Source: Pedobacter sp. Bi126 (GTDB lineage: Bacteria; Bacteroidota; Bacteroidia; Sphingobacteriales; Sphingobacteriaceae). Taken from it: a DNA stretch of 64,000 nucleotides. A program made the translations under genes and the position numbers. Positions 45,053-52,788 of the stretch are shown here, piece after piece; position 1 is the first letter of the stretch, and each line of letters begins with the position of its first letter. The notes under the pieces were generated by a model. That model made no database searches. It had not been told where the DNA came from and saw only the letters and a program-made list of their open reading frames with translations. The stretch lies in NCBI RefSeq assembly GCF_918698245.1, contig NZ_CAKKMS010000002.1, forward strand, positions 1,054,001-1,118,000. The letters are read 5' to 3'.

Positions 45053-45084
45053 AAAAAAAAAGCACCCCTTAAATCAGAAGTGCT
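45053..45084 (-). terminator. Riboswitch expression-platform terminator
   Basis: On the minus strand AGCACTTCT, GATTTA, AGGGGTGCT makes a 9-bp stem (two G-T pairs) followed by nine T. It lies 36 nt after the SAM aptamer, the expected place for the terminator of an S-box switch. Confidence 0.88.
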
Positions 45085-45119
45085 CCATATAGTTCTTATA
45101 AGGATAACGCAAACAACTG

Positions 45120-45225
45120 ACTTAACTACCCCAGATTCATCTGGGATGGAATTAGCACCATTTCTAAAAATTTAGATGGTTGCTAAGGCTTCACAGGGCC
45201 ATTCCCTCCGCCTTTCTTGATAAGT
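45120..45225 (-). ncRNA. SAM-I (S-box) riboswitch aptamer
   Basis: On the minus strand the RNA starts ACTTATCAAGAAAGGCGGAG, continues GGAATGGCCCTGTGAAGCC and TTAGCAACC, then GGTGCTAATTCC, and closes with P4 (CCCAGATGAATCTGGG) and TTAAGT pairing with ACTTA (P1). These are the conserved S-box core elements (AGAnAGGcgGAGGGA, GGCCC, GAAGCC, GCAACC, GGTGCtAATTCC). About 106 nt. Known action: SAM binding promotes terminator formation. Downstream lie the terminator at 45053-45084, the short ORF and the SusC/SusD operon. Confidence 0.95.
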
Positions 45226-45243
45226 ATTTTAAAATAACTGGGG

Positions 45244-45251
45244 CAAAGGTA
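45244..45251 (-). promoter_or_regulatory. Putative -7 box for the SAM-riboswitch transcript
   Basis: TACCTTTG on the minus strand fits the Bacteroidetes TAnnTTTG element and would start RNA a few bases before the aptamer (45225). A clear -33 TTTG is not visible. Confidence 0.45.
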
Positions 45252-45323
45252 TAATTAATTCCATTTATCCTATAGTTTTTATAGATTTTTGTTGAAAAAT
45301 TTTTTCTTTGCCAATTACATCCA

Positions 45324-45352
45324 TATATTTGTCTACTAGTTTAGTCGACAAA
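45324..45352 (+). promoter_or_regulatory. Promoter box with overlapping inverted repeat before the thioredoxin-like gene
   Basis: TATATTTG (45324-45331) fits the TAnnTTTG element. TTTGTCTACT and AGTCGACAAA (45328-45352) form an inverted repeat with one mismatch that overlaps its 3' end and reaches to 12 bp before the ATG. It could be an operator or a leader hairpin. Confidence 0.45.
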
Positions 45353-45363
45353 TACACATCCCA

Positions 45364-46635
45364 ATGAAACTAAAATCCATTTTAACAGCCGTATTGGCTA
45401 TATCAATAACTTTCACCTATGCTCAGGACCATATTGCATTAGCAAATAATCAAGCAGCAAAGCTTAAAGAGAAAAAACAAAATGTTTTTGTTGCCCTCGG
45501 CATCTGGCGTGGAATAGCTAAGGTTAAGGAAGGATTAGAAATCCCCTTTAACTTCGAAATCAGCGAAAAAAGCGGTCAGCAGAAATTATACTTCCGCAAT
45601 GCTGAAGAAAGTTTCGAAGGTGGCCTTGTAAAACAAACAGCTGATTCGCTTTTCGTAAAACTGGATCAATTTGATAACGAACTCGCATTTGCAATAGATG
45701 GTGATCAATTAACAGGCACATTAAGGAAACAGGATAAAGCCGGCAAACCTTTAACCATTGTTGCTGAACGAAAAAATTACCGTTTTAAAACAACAGATAA
45801 ACCTGCAAAGGCAGACTATTCTGGCAGTTATGATGTAGTTTTTAAATCGCCAAATGGTAAGGAAGAGAAAACAGTAGGTTTATTTAAGCAAACTGGTAAC
45901 AAACTTACTGGCACTTTTCTCCGTGTAACAGGCGATTCACGTTATCTGGAAGGTGTAGTAGAAGGAAATGAATTTCAACTTTCGAGCTTTATTGGCTCCT
46001 CTCCTTCCTATTACAAAGGAACTTTCCAAGCAGATGGCTCATTAACCGGCGAAATTTTAGGCGCAAGGGGAAGCCAGCCTTTTACCGGAACTAAAAATAA
46101 AGATGCTGCACTGCCCGATCCTTACAAACTTACCTACCTGAAAAAAGGCTACAAAACGCTTGATTTTAGCTTTCCTGATGTAAACGGTAAAAAGATTTCG
46201 TTAAAGGATGAAAAATATAAAAACAAGGTGGTGATTTTAACCATAACCGGAAGCTGGTGCCCAAATTGTGTTGATGAAGCTACTTTTATTGCGCCCTGGT
46301 ATAAAGAAAACAAGAAACGTGGTGTAGAAATTATTGCTTTGCATTATGAACGCTCAACCGAACCTGAATATGCAAAAAAGGTGATGACGCGTTTCCGCGA
46401 ACGTTTTGGAATAGATTACGACCAGGTTATTGCAGGTACTGCCGATAAGCAGGTCGTATCAGAATCGTTGCCTGCACTCGATTCTTTTTTATCGTTTCCA
46501 ACCACAATAATCATCGATAAACAGGGCAATGTAGCGCAGATCCATACGGGTTTTAATGGCCCCGCAACCGGTAAATTTTATGATGAATTTGTGAAAGAAT
46601 TTAATACAGAGATTGATACCTTGCTGAAGAAATAA
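45364..46635 (+). CDS. TlpA/AhpC-type thioredoxin-fold protein, exported
   Basis: 423 residues with a signal peptide 1-20 (ending FTYAQ). Residues about 30-260 form a lipocalin-like or beta-rich region of unknown role (repeating GTLR, TGTFLR, GEILG motifs). A thioredoxin-like domain follows (about 275-410) with GSWCPNC, Cys299 and Cys302 being the redox pair, and FPTTIIIDKQGNV near the end. It probably acts as a periplasmic thiol-disulfide or peroxidase-like enzyme. It diverges from the SAM-riboswitch SusC operon. A shared sulfur or redox theme is suggestive only. Confidence 0.85.
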   Translation: MKLKSILTAVLAISITFTYAQDHIALANNQAAKLKEKKQNVFVALGIWRGIAKVKEGLEIPFNFEISEKSGQQKLYFRNAEESFEGGLVKQTADSLFVKLDQFDNELAFAIDGDQLTGTLRKQDKAGKPLTIVAERKNYRFKTTDKPAKADYSGSYDVVFKSPNGKEEKTVGLFKQTGNKLTGTFLRVTGDSRYLEGVVEGNEFQLSSFIGSSPSYYKGTFQADGSLTGEILGARGSQPFTGTKNKDAALPDPYKLTYLKKGYKTLDFSFPDVNGKKISLKDEKYKNKVVILTITGSWCPNCVDEATFIAPWYKENKKRGVEIIALHYERSTEPEYAKKVMTRFRERFGIDYDQVIAGTADKQVVSESLPALDSFLSFPTTIIIDKQGNVAQIHTGFNGPATGKFYDEFVKEFNTEIDTLLKK

Positions 46636-47362
46636 TTTGTCTTATCGATCCTTCTTAACGAAATCGTCACCCTGATCTGTACCGAAGTGGAAAGCTACGA
46701 AGTAAACCAAGCCTTAAGCGAGCTCACCGAAGGTAATTCATTTCAGGGTCTTGTATGGCAGTAATCCTAAAGTAGTGGTCGGTGAGACACCACCTACTAG
46801 AAAGAATAATTATGCATAACGTATTGTTTTTTGGAAAGCAGGTGCAGCGCGCTTCGGTTTAGGCAGTCCTTCTTTCCGCTTCTATCTTTTTGTGAATTAA
46901 TTGCATAAACGATATAGTCTTGCAACAAAAAGAATAGCCGCTACAATAAGGTTTATTTTACCGGGGGCTGTGTAGTAAACAAAGCCGAAAGCGAGCTTAC
47001 CAAAGTTAATTCATCACAGGGCCGGGGTGTTTAGATAAATTCAGGTAATTACGTATGCATCAGCTTCCTTGCAGAAAAAAAGTGCTTAGCCCCGGGCGTA
47101 GCGGCATCCCCGAAGCGCAGCGTAAGGATACAGCAAAGCAAGGGAACAAACTTTAATATTAGCACAGGCAAACCGCTCCAAAGAATTATGCATAACGTAC
47201 CGTTTTTTAGAAAGCAGGCGCAACGCTCTTCGGTTAGGCAGTCCTTATCGGTAGCTGTCTCACCGACCGAAATATATTTGGTAATAAATCCTAAGTATTG
47301 GTCGGTGAAACACCGACCAATAGAAATTCCGTGACTTCTGTGTTTCCGTGGCGAAAACCATG
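46636..47362. repeat. Gene-free region with duplicated blocks and hairpins
   Basis: No coding frame is convincing in these 727 bp. Three motifs occur twice: AGTAAACCAAGCC...GCGAGCTCACC...GGTAATTCAT (46701-46748 and 46974-47021); TTATGCATAACGTA...AAAGCAGG...CTTCGG...AGGCAGTCCTT (46802-46871 and 47181-47246); and GGTCGGTG/CACC hairpins (46773-46799; 47296-47322, a perfect 12-bp stem with AAA loop). A GC-rich part (about 47088-47148, AGCCCCGGGCGTAGCGGCAT) resembles other Bacteroidetes intergenic repeats. Confidence 0.65.
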
Positions 47363-49039
47363 CTACTGAATAGTCTTCAAAACAAAATCTATTATCGTTT
47401 TCTTCGGCACCACAACAGTAGTAGTTCGGCTAAACCTGGCGATATTAATCCCATAAAAATTACCCTCCCAATCGAAAACAGGAGAACCGCATGCATTGAT
47501 CTTAACGGCCGCATCGTGAGTAAAAATGGCATTAAAACCATCTCTTCGCTCCGACTTTCCACCTTCAAATTTCTCTGCCGGGTGATTAAATACCGACTGA
47601 CCCCGCCCCTCTAGTTTTAATGTTTTACTCATTTTACCCGAAGCATTTTCCCATTCAAAAGAAACCTCATCATCTGCCCAATATTTCATTATTTCTGGGG
47701 CAAATTCACTCGCTTTTTTTATCAGTTTACCATTCATGCTGATCAGTTCATCGCCAACTTTTATGCCTGCTTTTTCTGCCGGACTGCCTTCTTTGATTAA
47801 CGAAAACTGAACGGGACTGGAATTATAAACCACCATTGCGCCTAAATAAGGCTGACTATTAATTTTCGGCAAATTAAATAGCTTACTGCCCAAAACACTG
47901 AGCATCACCTTGCCAGCAGGATCAATGCTATAAAGAAGTTTACCCATCTCTATTCTAACGCTGTCGCTATCAGAAATATTTAAATCAATTCCCCCGTTTA
48001 TCCGTTGATCAAGTTCAAATAAAACCAGGTCGTTCTCCTGATCTTTTCCTATTAACTTAATTGGCACCGCAACTCCATTAATATCACCTTTTGCTTGTTC
48101 GCCAACCATCGTGTTTTTACTGAGTAGAAGTTGTTTTTTAGCTCCATTTGCTGTGTTAACATTCAATAAAGCGGCGTAAATATCCTGGTTTTTTCCTTTT
48201 ATCATACTTTTGATGGAAAAGCAGCTGTTTTTAAGCGTTGGCATATTAAAATCAGGGTGTAAAGCCTTCTGTTTGCTTTCTTTCTGTAATAGCAAAGACA
48301 AGGGATCTGTTTTCACACTATCCCTCTTTTCAGGGAAAACGGTATAAAGTTTTTCGCTGTTTAAAGCCGTCCAATAACGGCGGTAAAGGTCAACAGGAAT
48401 TTCGAAATTCATTTCTTCCGAAACATCAATGGCACTGTGCAATCCGATTACGCGGCCATAATAATCAAATAAAGGGCCACCAGAATCACCTGGTTCCATT
48501 TTGCAGGTGGAGCGGATAAAACCATATTCATTTTTCACTTCTGCAATATTTCCCAACCTTAAGGTTGGCAGCATTTGATTTAAGGTTTCGGGATAAGAAA
48601 TGCTGATACAAGGTTCGTTTTTAAGCAAACTTGCCGAATAACCCATCTCAGCAAATGGATAGGTGCCTTTATCAGTAATTTTCATCATGCCCACATCTGG
48701 AATGCCTGGCGTCTCTTTATTTTCTATTTTACCAAGTGCCAGCGCGATGCATTCGCGGCCATCAGGAAAAAAAACCTTATAATTTTTACCGGGCAAAATG
48801 GTGTGTGCAGCGGTTAGGATATAACCATCGGCACTAACCACCACCCCACTAAACTGAGCACTGGTTCTTTGGTTTTGCTGTACATCGAAACCCCACATCC
48901 GTACACTTGCAGGGTACGCCTTTTTAACTGCTTCGGCAATGGTTTTCTGAAATTTGGCAACCTGTTTTTTCTGGGCCACAGCATTTAAGCTGAGAAGCAT
49001 AACTATCGTTACTACTATTCCCTTTATAGCGTTATTCAT
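47363..49039 (-). CDS. Trypsin-like serine protease with PDZ and a second, degenerate protease domain
   Basis: 558 residues, signal peptide 1-22. The first domain (about 30-225) has the full triad: His79 in LTAAHT, Asp115 in PDVGMMK, Ser186 in PGDSGGPL. A second domain (about 270-556) looks like a diverged copy split by a PDZ domain (about 395-475: GSPAEKAGIKVGDELISMNG). LLLSKNTMVG puts Asn309 at the His position, NDLVLFELD keeps Asp337, and NACGSPVFD puts Cys517 at the Ser position. So the second unit is probably non-proteolytic or altered. It is the last gene of the operon, 3 bp after a TlpA gene. A role in quality control or processing of exported proteins is inferred. Confidence 0.85.
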   Translation of the reverse strand: MNNAIKGIVVTIVMLLSLNAVAQKKQVAKFQKTIAEAVKKAYPASVRMWGFDVQQNQRTSAQFSGVVVSADGYILTAAHTILPGKNYKVFFPDGRECIALALGKIENKETPGIPDVGMMKITDKGTYPFAEMGYSASLLKNEPCISISYPETLNQMLPTLRLGNIAEVKNEYGFIRSTCKMEPGDSGGPLFDYYGRVIGLHSAIDVSEEMNFEIPVDLYRRYWTALNSEKLYTVFPEKRDSVKTDPLSLLLQKESKQKALHPDFNMPTLKNSCFSIKSMIKGKNQDIYAALLNVNTANGAKKQLLLSKNTMVGEQAKGDINGVAVPIKLIGKDQENDLVLFELDQRINGGIDLNISDSDSVRIEMGKLLYSIDPAGKVMLSVLGSKLFNLPKINSQPYLGAMVVYNSSPVQFSLIKEGSPAEKAGIKVGDELISMNGKLIKKASEFAPEIMKYWADDEVSFEWENASGKMSKTLKLEGRGQSVFNHPAEKFEGGKSERRDGFNAIFTHDAAVKINACGSPVFDWEGNFYGINIARFSRTTTVVVPKKTIIDFVLKTIQ

Positions 49040-49042
49040 TTG

Positions 49043-49630
49043 TTATTTATGATTTTTTGCCAATGTAATCCGCTCAGAAATTTCCTGGAGCGCAGCGGCA
49101 TCGGTTCCGGTGAAGCCGGTTAGTTTAAATACAATGTTGCCTGCTTTATCGATAATAAATTTTGCAGGGATGGCACTTACGCCGTAAGCTTCAACCGCAG
49201 CATTACGTCCAGTCCCATCTTTCAAGTCCATTAGCACCTGAAAATTAAAACCCGATTGTGCGATGTATTTTTTTACATCTTCAACTGGTGTTTTGGTGGT
49301 TTCCCAGGTATGTATAAATAAGAACTTTACAGAAGGATCATTTTTATAGGTATTAACGGCAAGCTGCATCGCATGAAAAGATTTTTTGCAAGGCACACAC
49401 CATGTCGACCAAAAATCGAGCACAACTACTTTCCCTTTTAGATCCTTTAGCGATACTGCATTTCCATCGAGATCTTTTAAAGTAAAATTGGCTGCAGGTA
49501 AACCGATCATTTCTGATAAAAGCTTATTGTGCAAGGAATCAGCTTTGTTTACAGCAGTTTGTGCCGATACAGAAATACATGTAAACAGGCACAAAGAAGC
49601 CAAAAGGCAAAGCCTTAAAAAAAGTTTCAT
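49043..49630 (-). CDS. TlpA-family thioredoxin-like protein, exported
   Basis: 195 residues, signal peptide 1-23 (ending VSAQ). A single TlpA/AhpC-type domain has DFWSTWCVPCKKSF (Cys78, Cys81), IHTWETTKTPVEDVKKYI and a cis-Pro loop AIPAKFIIDKAGN. It is a periplasmic thiol-disulfide reductase of the resA/tlpA kind. It ends 3 bp before the protease gene, and a strong hairpin separates it from the gene upstream. It is the second thioredoxin-fold gene of this operon. Confidence 0.9.
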   Translation of the reverse strand: MKLFLRLCLLASLCLFTCISVSAQTAVNKADSLHNKLLSEMIGLPAANFTLKDLDGNAVSLKDLKGKVVVLDFWSTWCVPCKKSFHAMQLAVNTYKNDPSVKFLFIHTWETTKTPVEDVKKYIAQSGFNFQVLMDLKDGTGRNAAVEAYGVSAIPAKFIIDKAGNIVFKLTGFTGTDAAALQEISERITLAKNHK

Positions 49631-49648
49631 ATTTTAAGTTAAAAGGTT

Positions 49649-49683
49649 AAAAAACCGGCAAGGCCATTTTACCGGCCATGCCG
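49649..49683 (-). terminator. Intra-operon terminator or attenuator
   Basis: On the minus strand CGGCATGGCC, GGTAAAAT, GGCCTTGCCG (one T-T mismatch) is followed by GTTTTTT. It lies in the 67-bp gap before the TlpA gene and could lower expression of the last two genes. Confidence 0.7.
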
Positions 49684-49697
49684 ATCGCATAGATAGC

Positions 49698-51569
49698 TTA
49701 AATAAGGATCTCCAATATTTTTTCTTTCGGTGGGTAACACTTGGTTTCATCACACACCTGATAGTACAGACCACATTTAATTTTAGTGCCTGCTTTTGCC
49801 TTGCTGTAATCGACCATTATCCTAAAGTTTGCCTTTCCTTCAAAAATAAACATGCCCTCGTTGCCCGGATAAGGAATAGCTGCTGTTGTTTTCCATTCTT
49901 TATCGGCCACTGCACCTTCAGGAAGTTCCAATCTGGTTTCGGTAACCACAAATGGATTATCTTTAGATACATAGGCATAAATATGCCAGCCTTTTAAAAT
50001 TTTGGCTTCGATAAGCAAACTGTCTTTTTTATTGTCATTACCAGGAATAAACCTTGCAGAAACCGCAACCGGATCGGCCGTGGTAGGCTCATCATTAACA
50101 ATCGCTTTTGGCAACTGGTAACTTTGCTGTTGACCAGTAGGAAAGCTTTTTCCATAGGTATTGACCATGAATTTAAAGCCACCAGATTCAGTATAAAATA
50201 GATTATTAAGGTTTAGATTGAGCCAATTTCTCCATTCAGCTGCTTTGTTGAATTTTTGAGTAGTGTAACGTTCGAGCAAACGTTGCGCCATCGCTACCTC
50301 TTTGTTGGCCTCCAATAAAGTTACACATTTATCTAAAAGCGCCACTTTACGGTTAGAAATACCTAGCTTTTGTGCATCACGGTCTAACTGAAGGGTATAC
50401 ACGCCAGAAGGATAGAAATATTCATAATTTTGACGGTAATACTTGTGATAGAGACTGATATTAGTACCATAAATAGCAAATAAACTATCTCCAGCATAAC
50501 TTTTTACATAGTCCTCAAAAGATTGGGTATCGTTGGTTACCGGCATTTTCAAAAACATTTCGTTGCCATGGCCAATATCTTCACCTTTTGCTTTTTTATC
50601 TTTTAATTCCTGTTGCATTTTCAGCATACGCAGGTTCCCTTCACGACGTGATACAATGGCCTGATTATAAAGATCTTTGCTTAACCGATAAATCAGTTCA
50701 TCTATGCCACTACGGGTTTCGATCTGTACTTTTTTAACAATAGCCGGAAGATGATCGAATTTTTTGATGTAACAGATCGTGTTTACAAAAACATCTTTGG
50801 CCTCATCTGTCATATAATCAGGAGAGCCTGCAAAACCCCACATAAAATAATTTCCTTGGCGACCTAATGCCACTGCTTCGGCATTTTTAAGACAAACGCC
50901 ACCTGAAATAGATTCAGCATCTGGCGAATCGTTAAACCCTTCGCCATGCGAAACCATGCCGATTAGATAAGGTTCTTTGGAAGAAAAGCCTTGCTTTACC
51001 ACCTGCCACCTATCCATTTGTTTGGGTGTACCAACTCCTTGATGTCCGTTAAAAAAAGAACCAGGCGTCGGTTTTTTCACCATAGTTAATTTTACAGCAT
51101 TTGGGGTATTAAAAATGGGATGATCGGTTCTGATGTTCAAGGCTTCGTCATCCAGACACTGGCAGTACCAGTCGAACTTTAAACCTAAAGGTAAACCCAC
51201 ATTGGGTGCCATGGCGTGCATTAAAACCATTGGGCGACTAAATTTTGCGGGCATGTTAACAGGGCCGGCATCCATTAAGGTTACATCTACCTCATCAGAC
51301 ATTTCTACCTTATAATCAGCCACATCTATTACTTTAACCTCGGTAAAGCGCTGTTCCAAAAAGGTTTTAAAATCTGCCATTCTGGTTTTGTATATTTTTT
51401 CGACAACAGCTGGTGTAGTTGAATAATAAACTACATTTTTCGGCATTGGTTTATCGGGATTATATCCAACATACAAAACCTTCAATACAATTTTCTCCCG
51501 ATATTTCGCAGTTCCAAAAGTGAGCAGCGAAACCAGCATCAGGCATGCCGTTAGCATCTTTTTCATCAT
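49698..51569 (-). CDS. Exported protein with ThuA/GATase-like N-terminus and DsbD-like C-terminus
   Basis: 623 residues with a signal peptide about 1-21. The N-terminal part (about 25-275) has an alpha/beta pattern (KIVLKVLYVGYNPD, EVDVTLMDAGPV, MVSHGEGFN, FMWGFAGSPD, AKDVFVNTICYIKKFD) that resembles ThuA/class I amidotransferase-like folds. This is tentative and no catalytic residue was assigned. A helical middle follows. The C-terminal 120 residues resemble the periplasmic N-terminal domain of DsbD (LKGWHIYAYV, LYYQVCDETKCYPP) with Cys606 and Cys611. It lies between two TlpA genes, so electron transfer with them is plausible. I do not recognise the full-length family. Confidence 0.6.
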   Translation of the reverse strand: MMKKMLTACLMLVSLLTFGTAKYREKIVLKVLYVGYNPDKPMPKNVVYYSTTPAVVEKIYKTRMADFKTFLEQRFTEVKVIDVADYKVEMSDEVDVTLMDAGPVNMPAKFSRPMVLMHAMAPNVGLPLGLKFDWYCQCLDDEALNIRTDHPIFNTPNAVKLTMVKKPTPGSFFNGHQGVGTPKQMDRWQVVKQGFSSKEPYLIGMVSHGEGFNDSPDAESISGGVCLKNAEAVALGRQGNYFMWGFAGSPDYMTDEAKDVFVNTICYIKKFDHLPAIVKKVQIETRSGIDELIYRLSKDLYNQAIVSRREGNLRMLKMQQELKDKKAKGEDIGHGNEMFLKMPVTNDTQSFEDYVKSYAGDSLFAIYGTNISLYHKYYRQNYEYFYPSGVYTLQLDRDAQKLGISNRKVALLDKCVTLLEANKEVAMAQRLLERYTTQKFNKAAEWRNWLNLNLNNLFYTESGGFKFMVNTYGKSFPTGQQQSYQLPKAIVNDEPTTADPVAVSARFIPGNDNKKDSLLIEAKILKGWHIYAYVSKDNPFVVTETRLELPEGAVADKEWKTTAAIPYPGNEGMFIFEGKANFRIMVDYSKAKAGTKIKCGLYYQVCDETKCYPPKEKILEILI

Positions 51570-51590
51570 CTATATTTTATCAACCAATAA

Positions 51591-52724
51591 CTAATTGAAT
51601 ATTTCAGCAAGCTTTTTGTTCAAAGGTTCACCACGCAAGCCATTACCGATAATTTTACCCTGCGCATCTACCAGAAAACTTGCAGGTACTGCGCGTACAC
51701 CATATAAACGGCCTACTTCATTGTTCCATCCTTTCAGGTCAGAAACATGAATCCAGTCTAAACCATCTTTTTCAATCGCTTCTAACCAGCGTTCTTTTAC
51801 ATTATCCAATGAAACCGAAATAATTTCGAAGCCTTTATCTTTATAGGTTTGATATTGTTTTACCAGGTTCGGATTTTCGGCCCTGCAGGGACCGCACCAG
51901 CTTGCCCAAAACTCAACCAGTACCACTTTTCCTTTTAAACTGGCTAACGAAACTGGCTTGCCTACCACATTGTTCTGTGTAAAAAGCGGCGCAACATTTC
52001 CAACAGCAGTAATGCCACTTGCGGCAATACGCTGAGCGAGTTCTTTTCCCATATCGGTTTCACGGTACGCTTTGTTCAAGGCAATAAAAAGCGGTTCAAC
52101 TTTGGCTACATCAACCTTACTTCCGGCAGCTTCTGAAAGTGCTACCAAAGCGAAATATGAATTTGGGTGTTCTTTAGCAAATTGAAATTGTTTATCGGTT
52201 CTGTTCTGGATGTTTTTTCTGAAGCGCAGGTCTACTGCTTTCATGTAAGCGGTATCTTTTTGCTGCTCGGCTGTGCCACGGTTAAAATCTATATTAACGG
52301 CTTTGGTAAGTGCCATAATGGTACCACCAATAGCTTTGTTATAGGCATCATATTCCTGGTAAACTTTCGAACCACTAAAAACAGCGTTTTCCAAAGAATC
52401 CTTTGAAGTGATCGTTACCTGTTCCTTACCAAAATAAAAGTAAATAACATCTCCGGTATAAACTGCCTTACCTTTACCGCCACCAGTATGATCGAGTGCC
52501 ATACGGGCGTAGGCATTACCAGAAATATGTCCGGCAAACTTGAAACTTCCGTTAACAAGCGCTACTGAATCTTCGTGACTTACACCATTGTCCATGTAAT
52601 CGATATAGGCTTTCGCTGGTGCTCCCAATGTGCCTATTTTACCTGTTAAACTAAAATTCGGCGCTTGTGCCCAGCTTAAAACTGGTAACAAAATGGCTAA
52701 TACTGCTAATTTTATGATCTTCAT
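51591..52724 (-). CDS. TlpA-family protein with DUF4369-type N-terminus, exported
   Basis: 377 residues, signal peptide 1-20 (ending LSWAQ). Residues about 22-120 are a DUF4369-type beta domain (FSLTGKIGTLGAPAKAYIDY, VALVNGSFKFAG). After a helical linker comes a thioredoxin-like domain (about 243-377) with EFWASWCGPCRAENP (Cys277, Cys280) and RAVPASFLVDAQGK. This domain pair is common beside SusC/SusD operons in Bacteroidetes. It probably reduces disulfides in the periplasm. It is 21 bp upstream of the DsbD-like gene. Confidence 0.9.
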   Translation of the reverse strand: MKIIKLAVLAILLPVLSWAQAPNFSLTGKIGTLGAPAKAYIDYMDNGVSHEDSVALVNGSFKFAGHISGNAYARMALDHTGGGKGKAVYTGDVIYFYFGKEQVTITSKDSLENAVFSGSKVYQEYDAYNKAIGGTIMALTKAVNIDFNRGTAEQQKDTAYMKAVDLRFRKNIQNRTDKQFQFAKEHPNSYFALVALSEAAGSKVDVAKVEPLFIALNKAYRETDMGKELAQRIAASGITAVGNVAPLFTQNNVVGKPVSLASLKGKVVLVEFWASWCGPCRAENPNLVKQYQTYKDKGFEIISVSLDNVKERWLEAIEKDGLDWIHVSDLKGWNNEVGRLYGVRAVPASFLVDAQGKIIGNGLRGEPLNKKLAEIFN

Positions 52725-52750
52725 TTGTATGTTTCTTTATGTTTAAATAA

Positions 52751-52784
52751 GTTCCACGCTCAGATTTAAGCCCAAGCGTGGAAC
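52751..52784. repeat. Intercistronic hairpin in the FecR-regulated operon
   Basis: GTTCCACGCT and AGCGTGGAAC are perfect 10-bp arms around 14 nt, in the 64-bp gap between the PKD-like lipoprotein and the TlpA gene. No T-run follows, so mRNA stabilisation or processing is likelier than termination. Confidence 0.6.
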
Positions 52785-52788
52785 AGCA

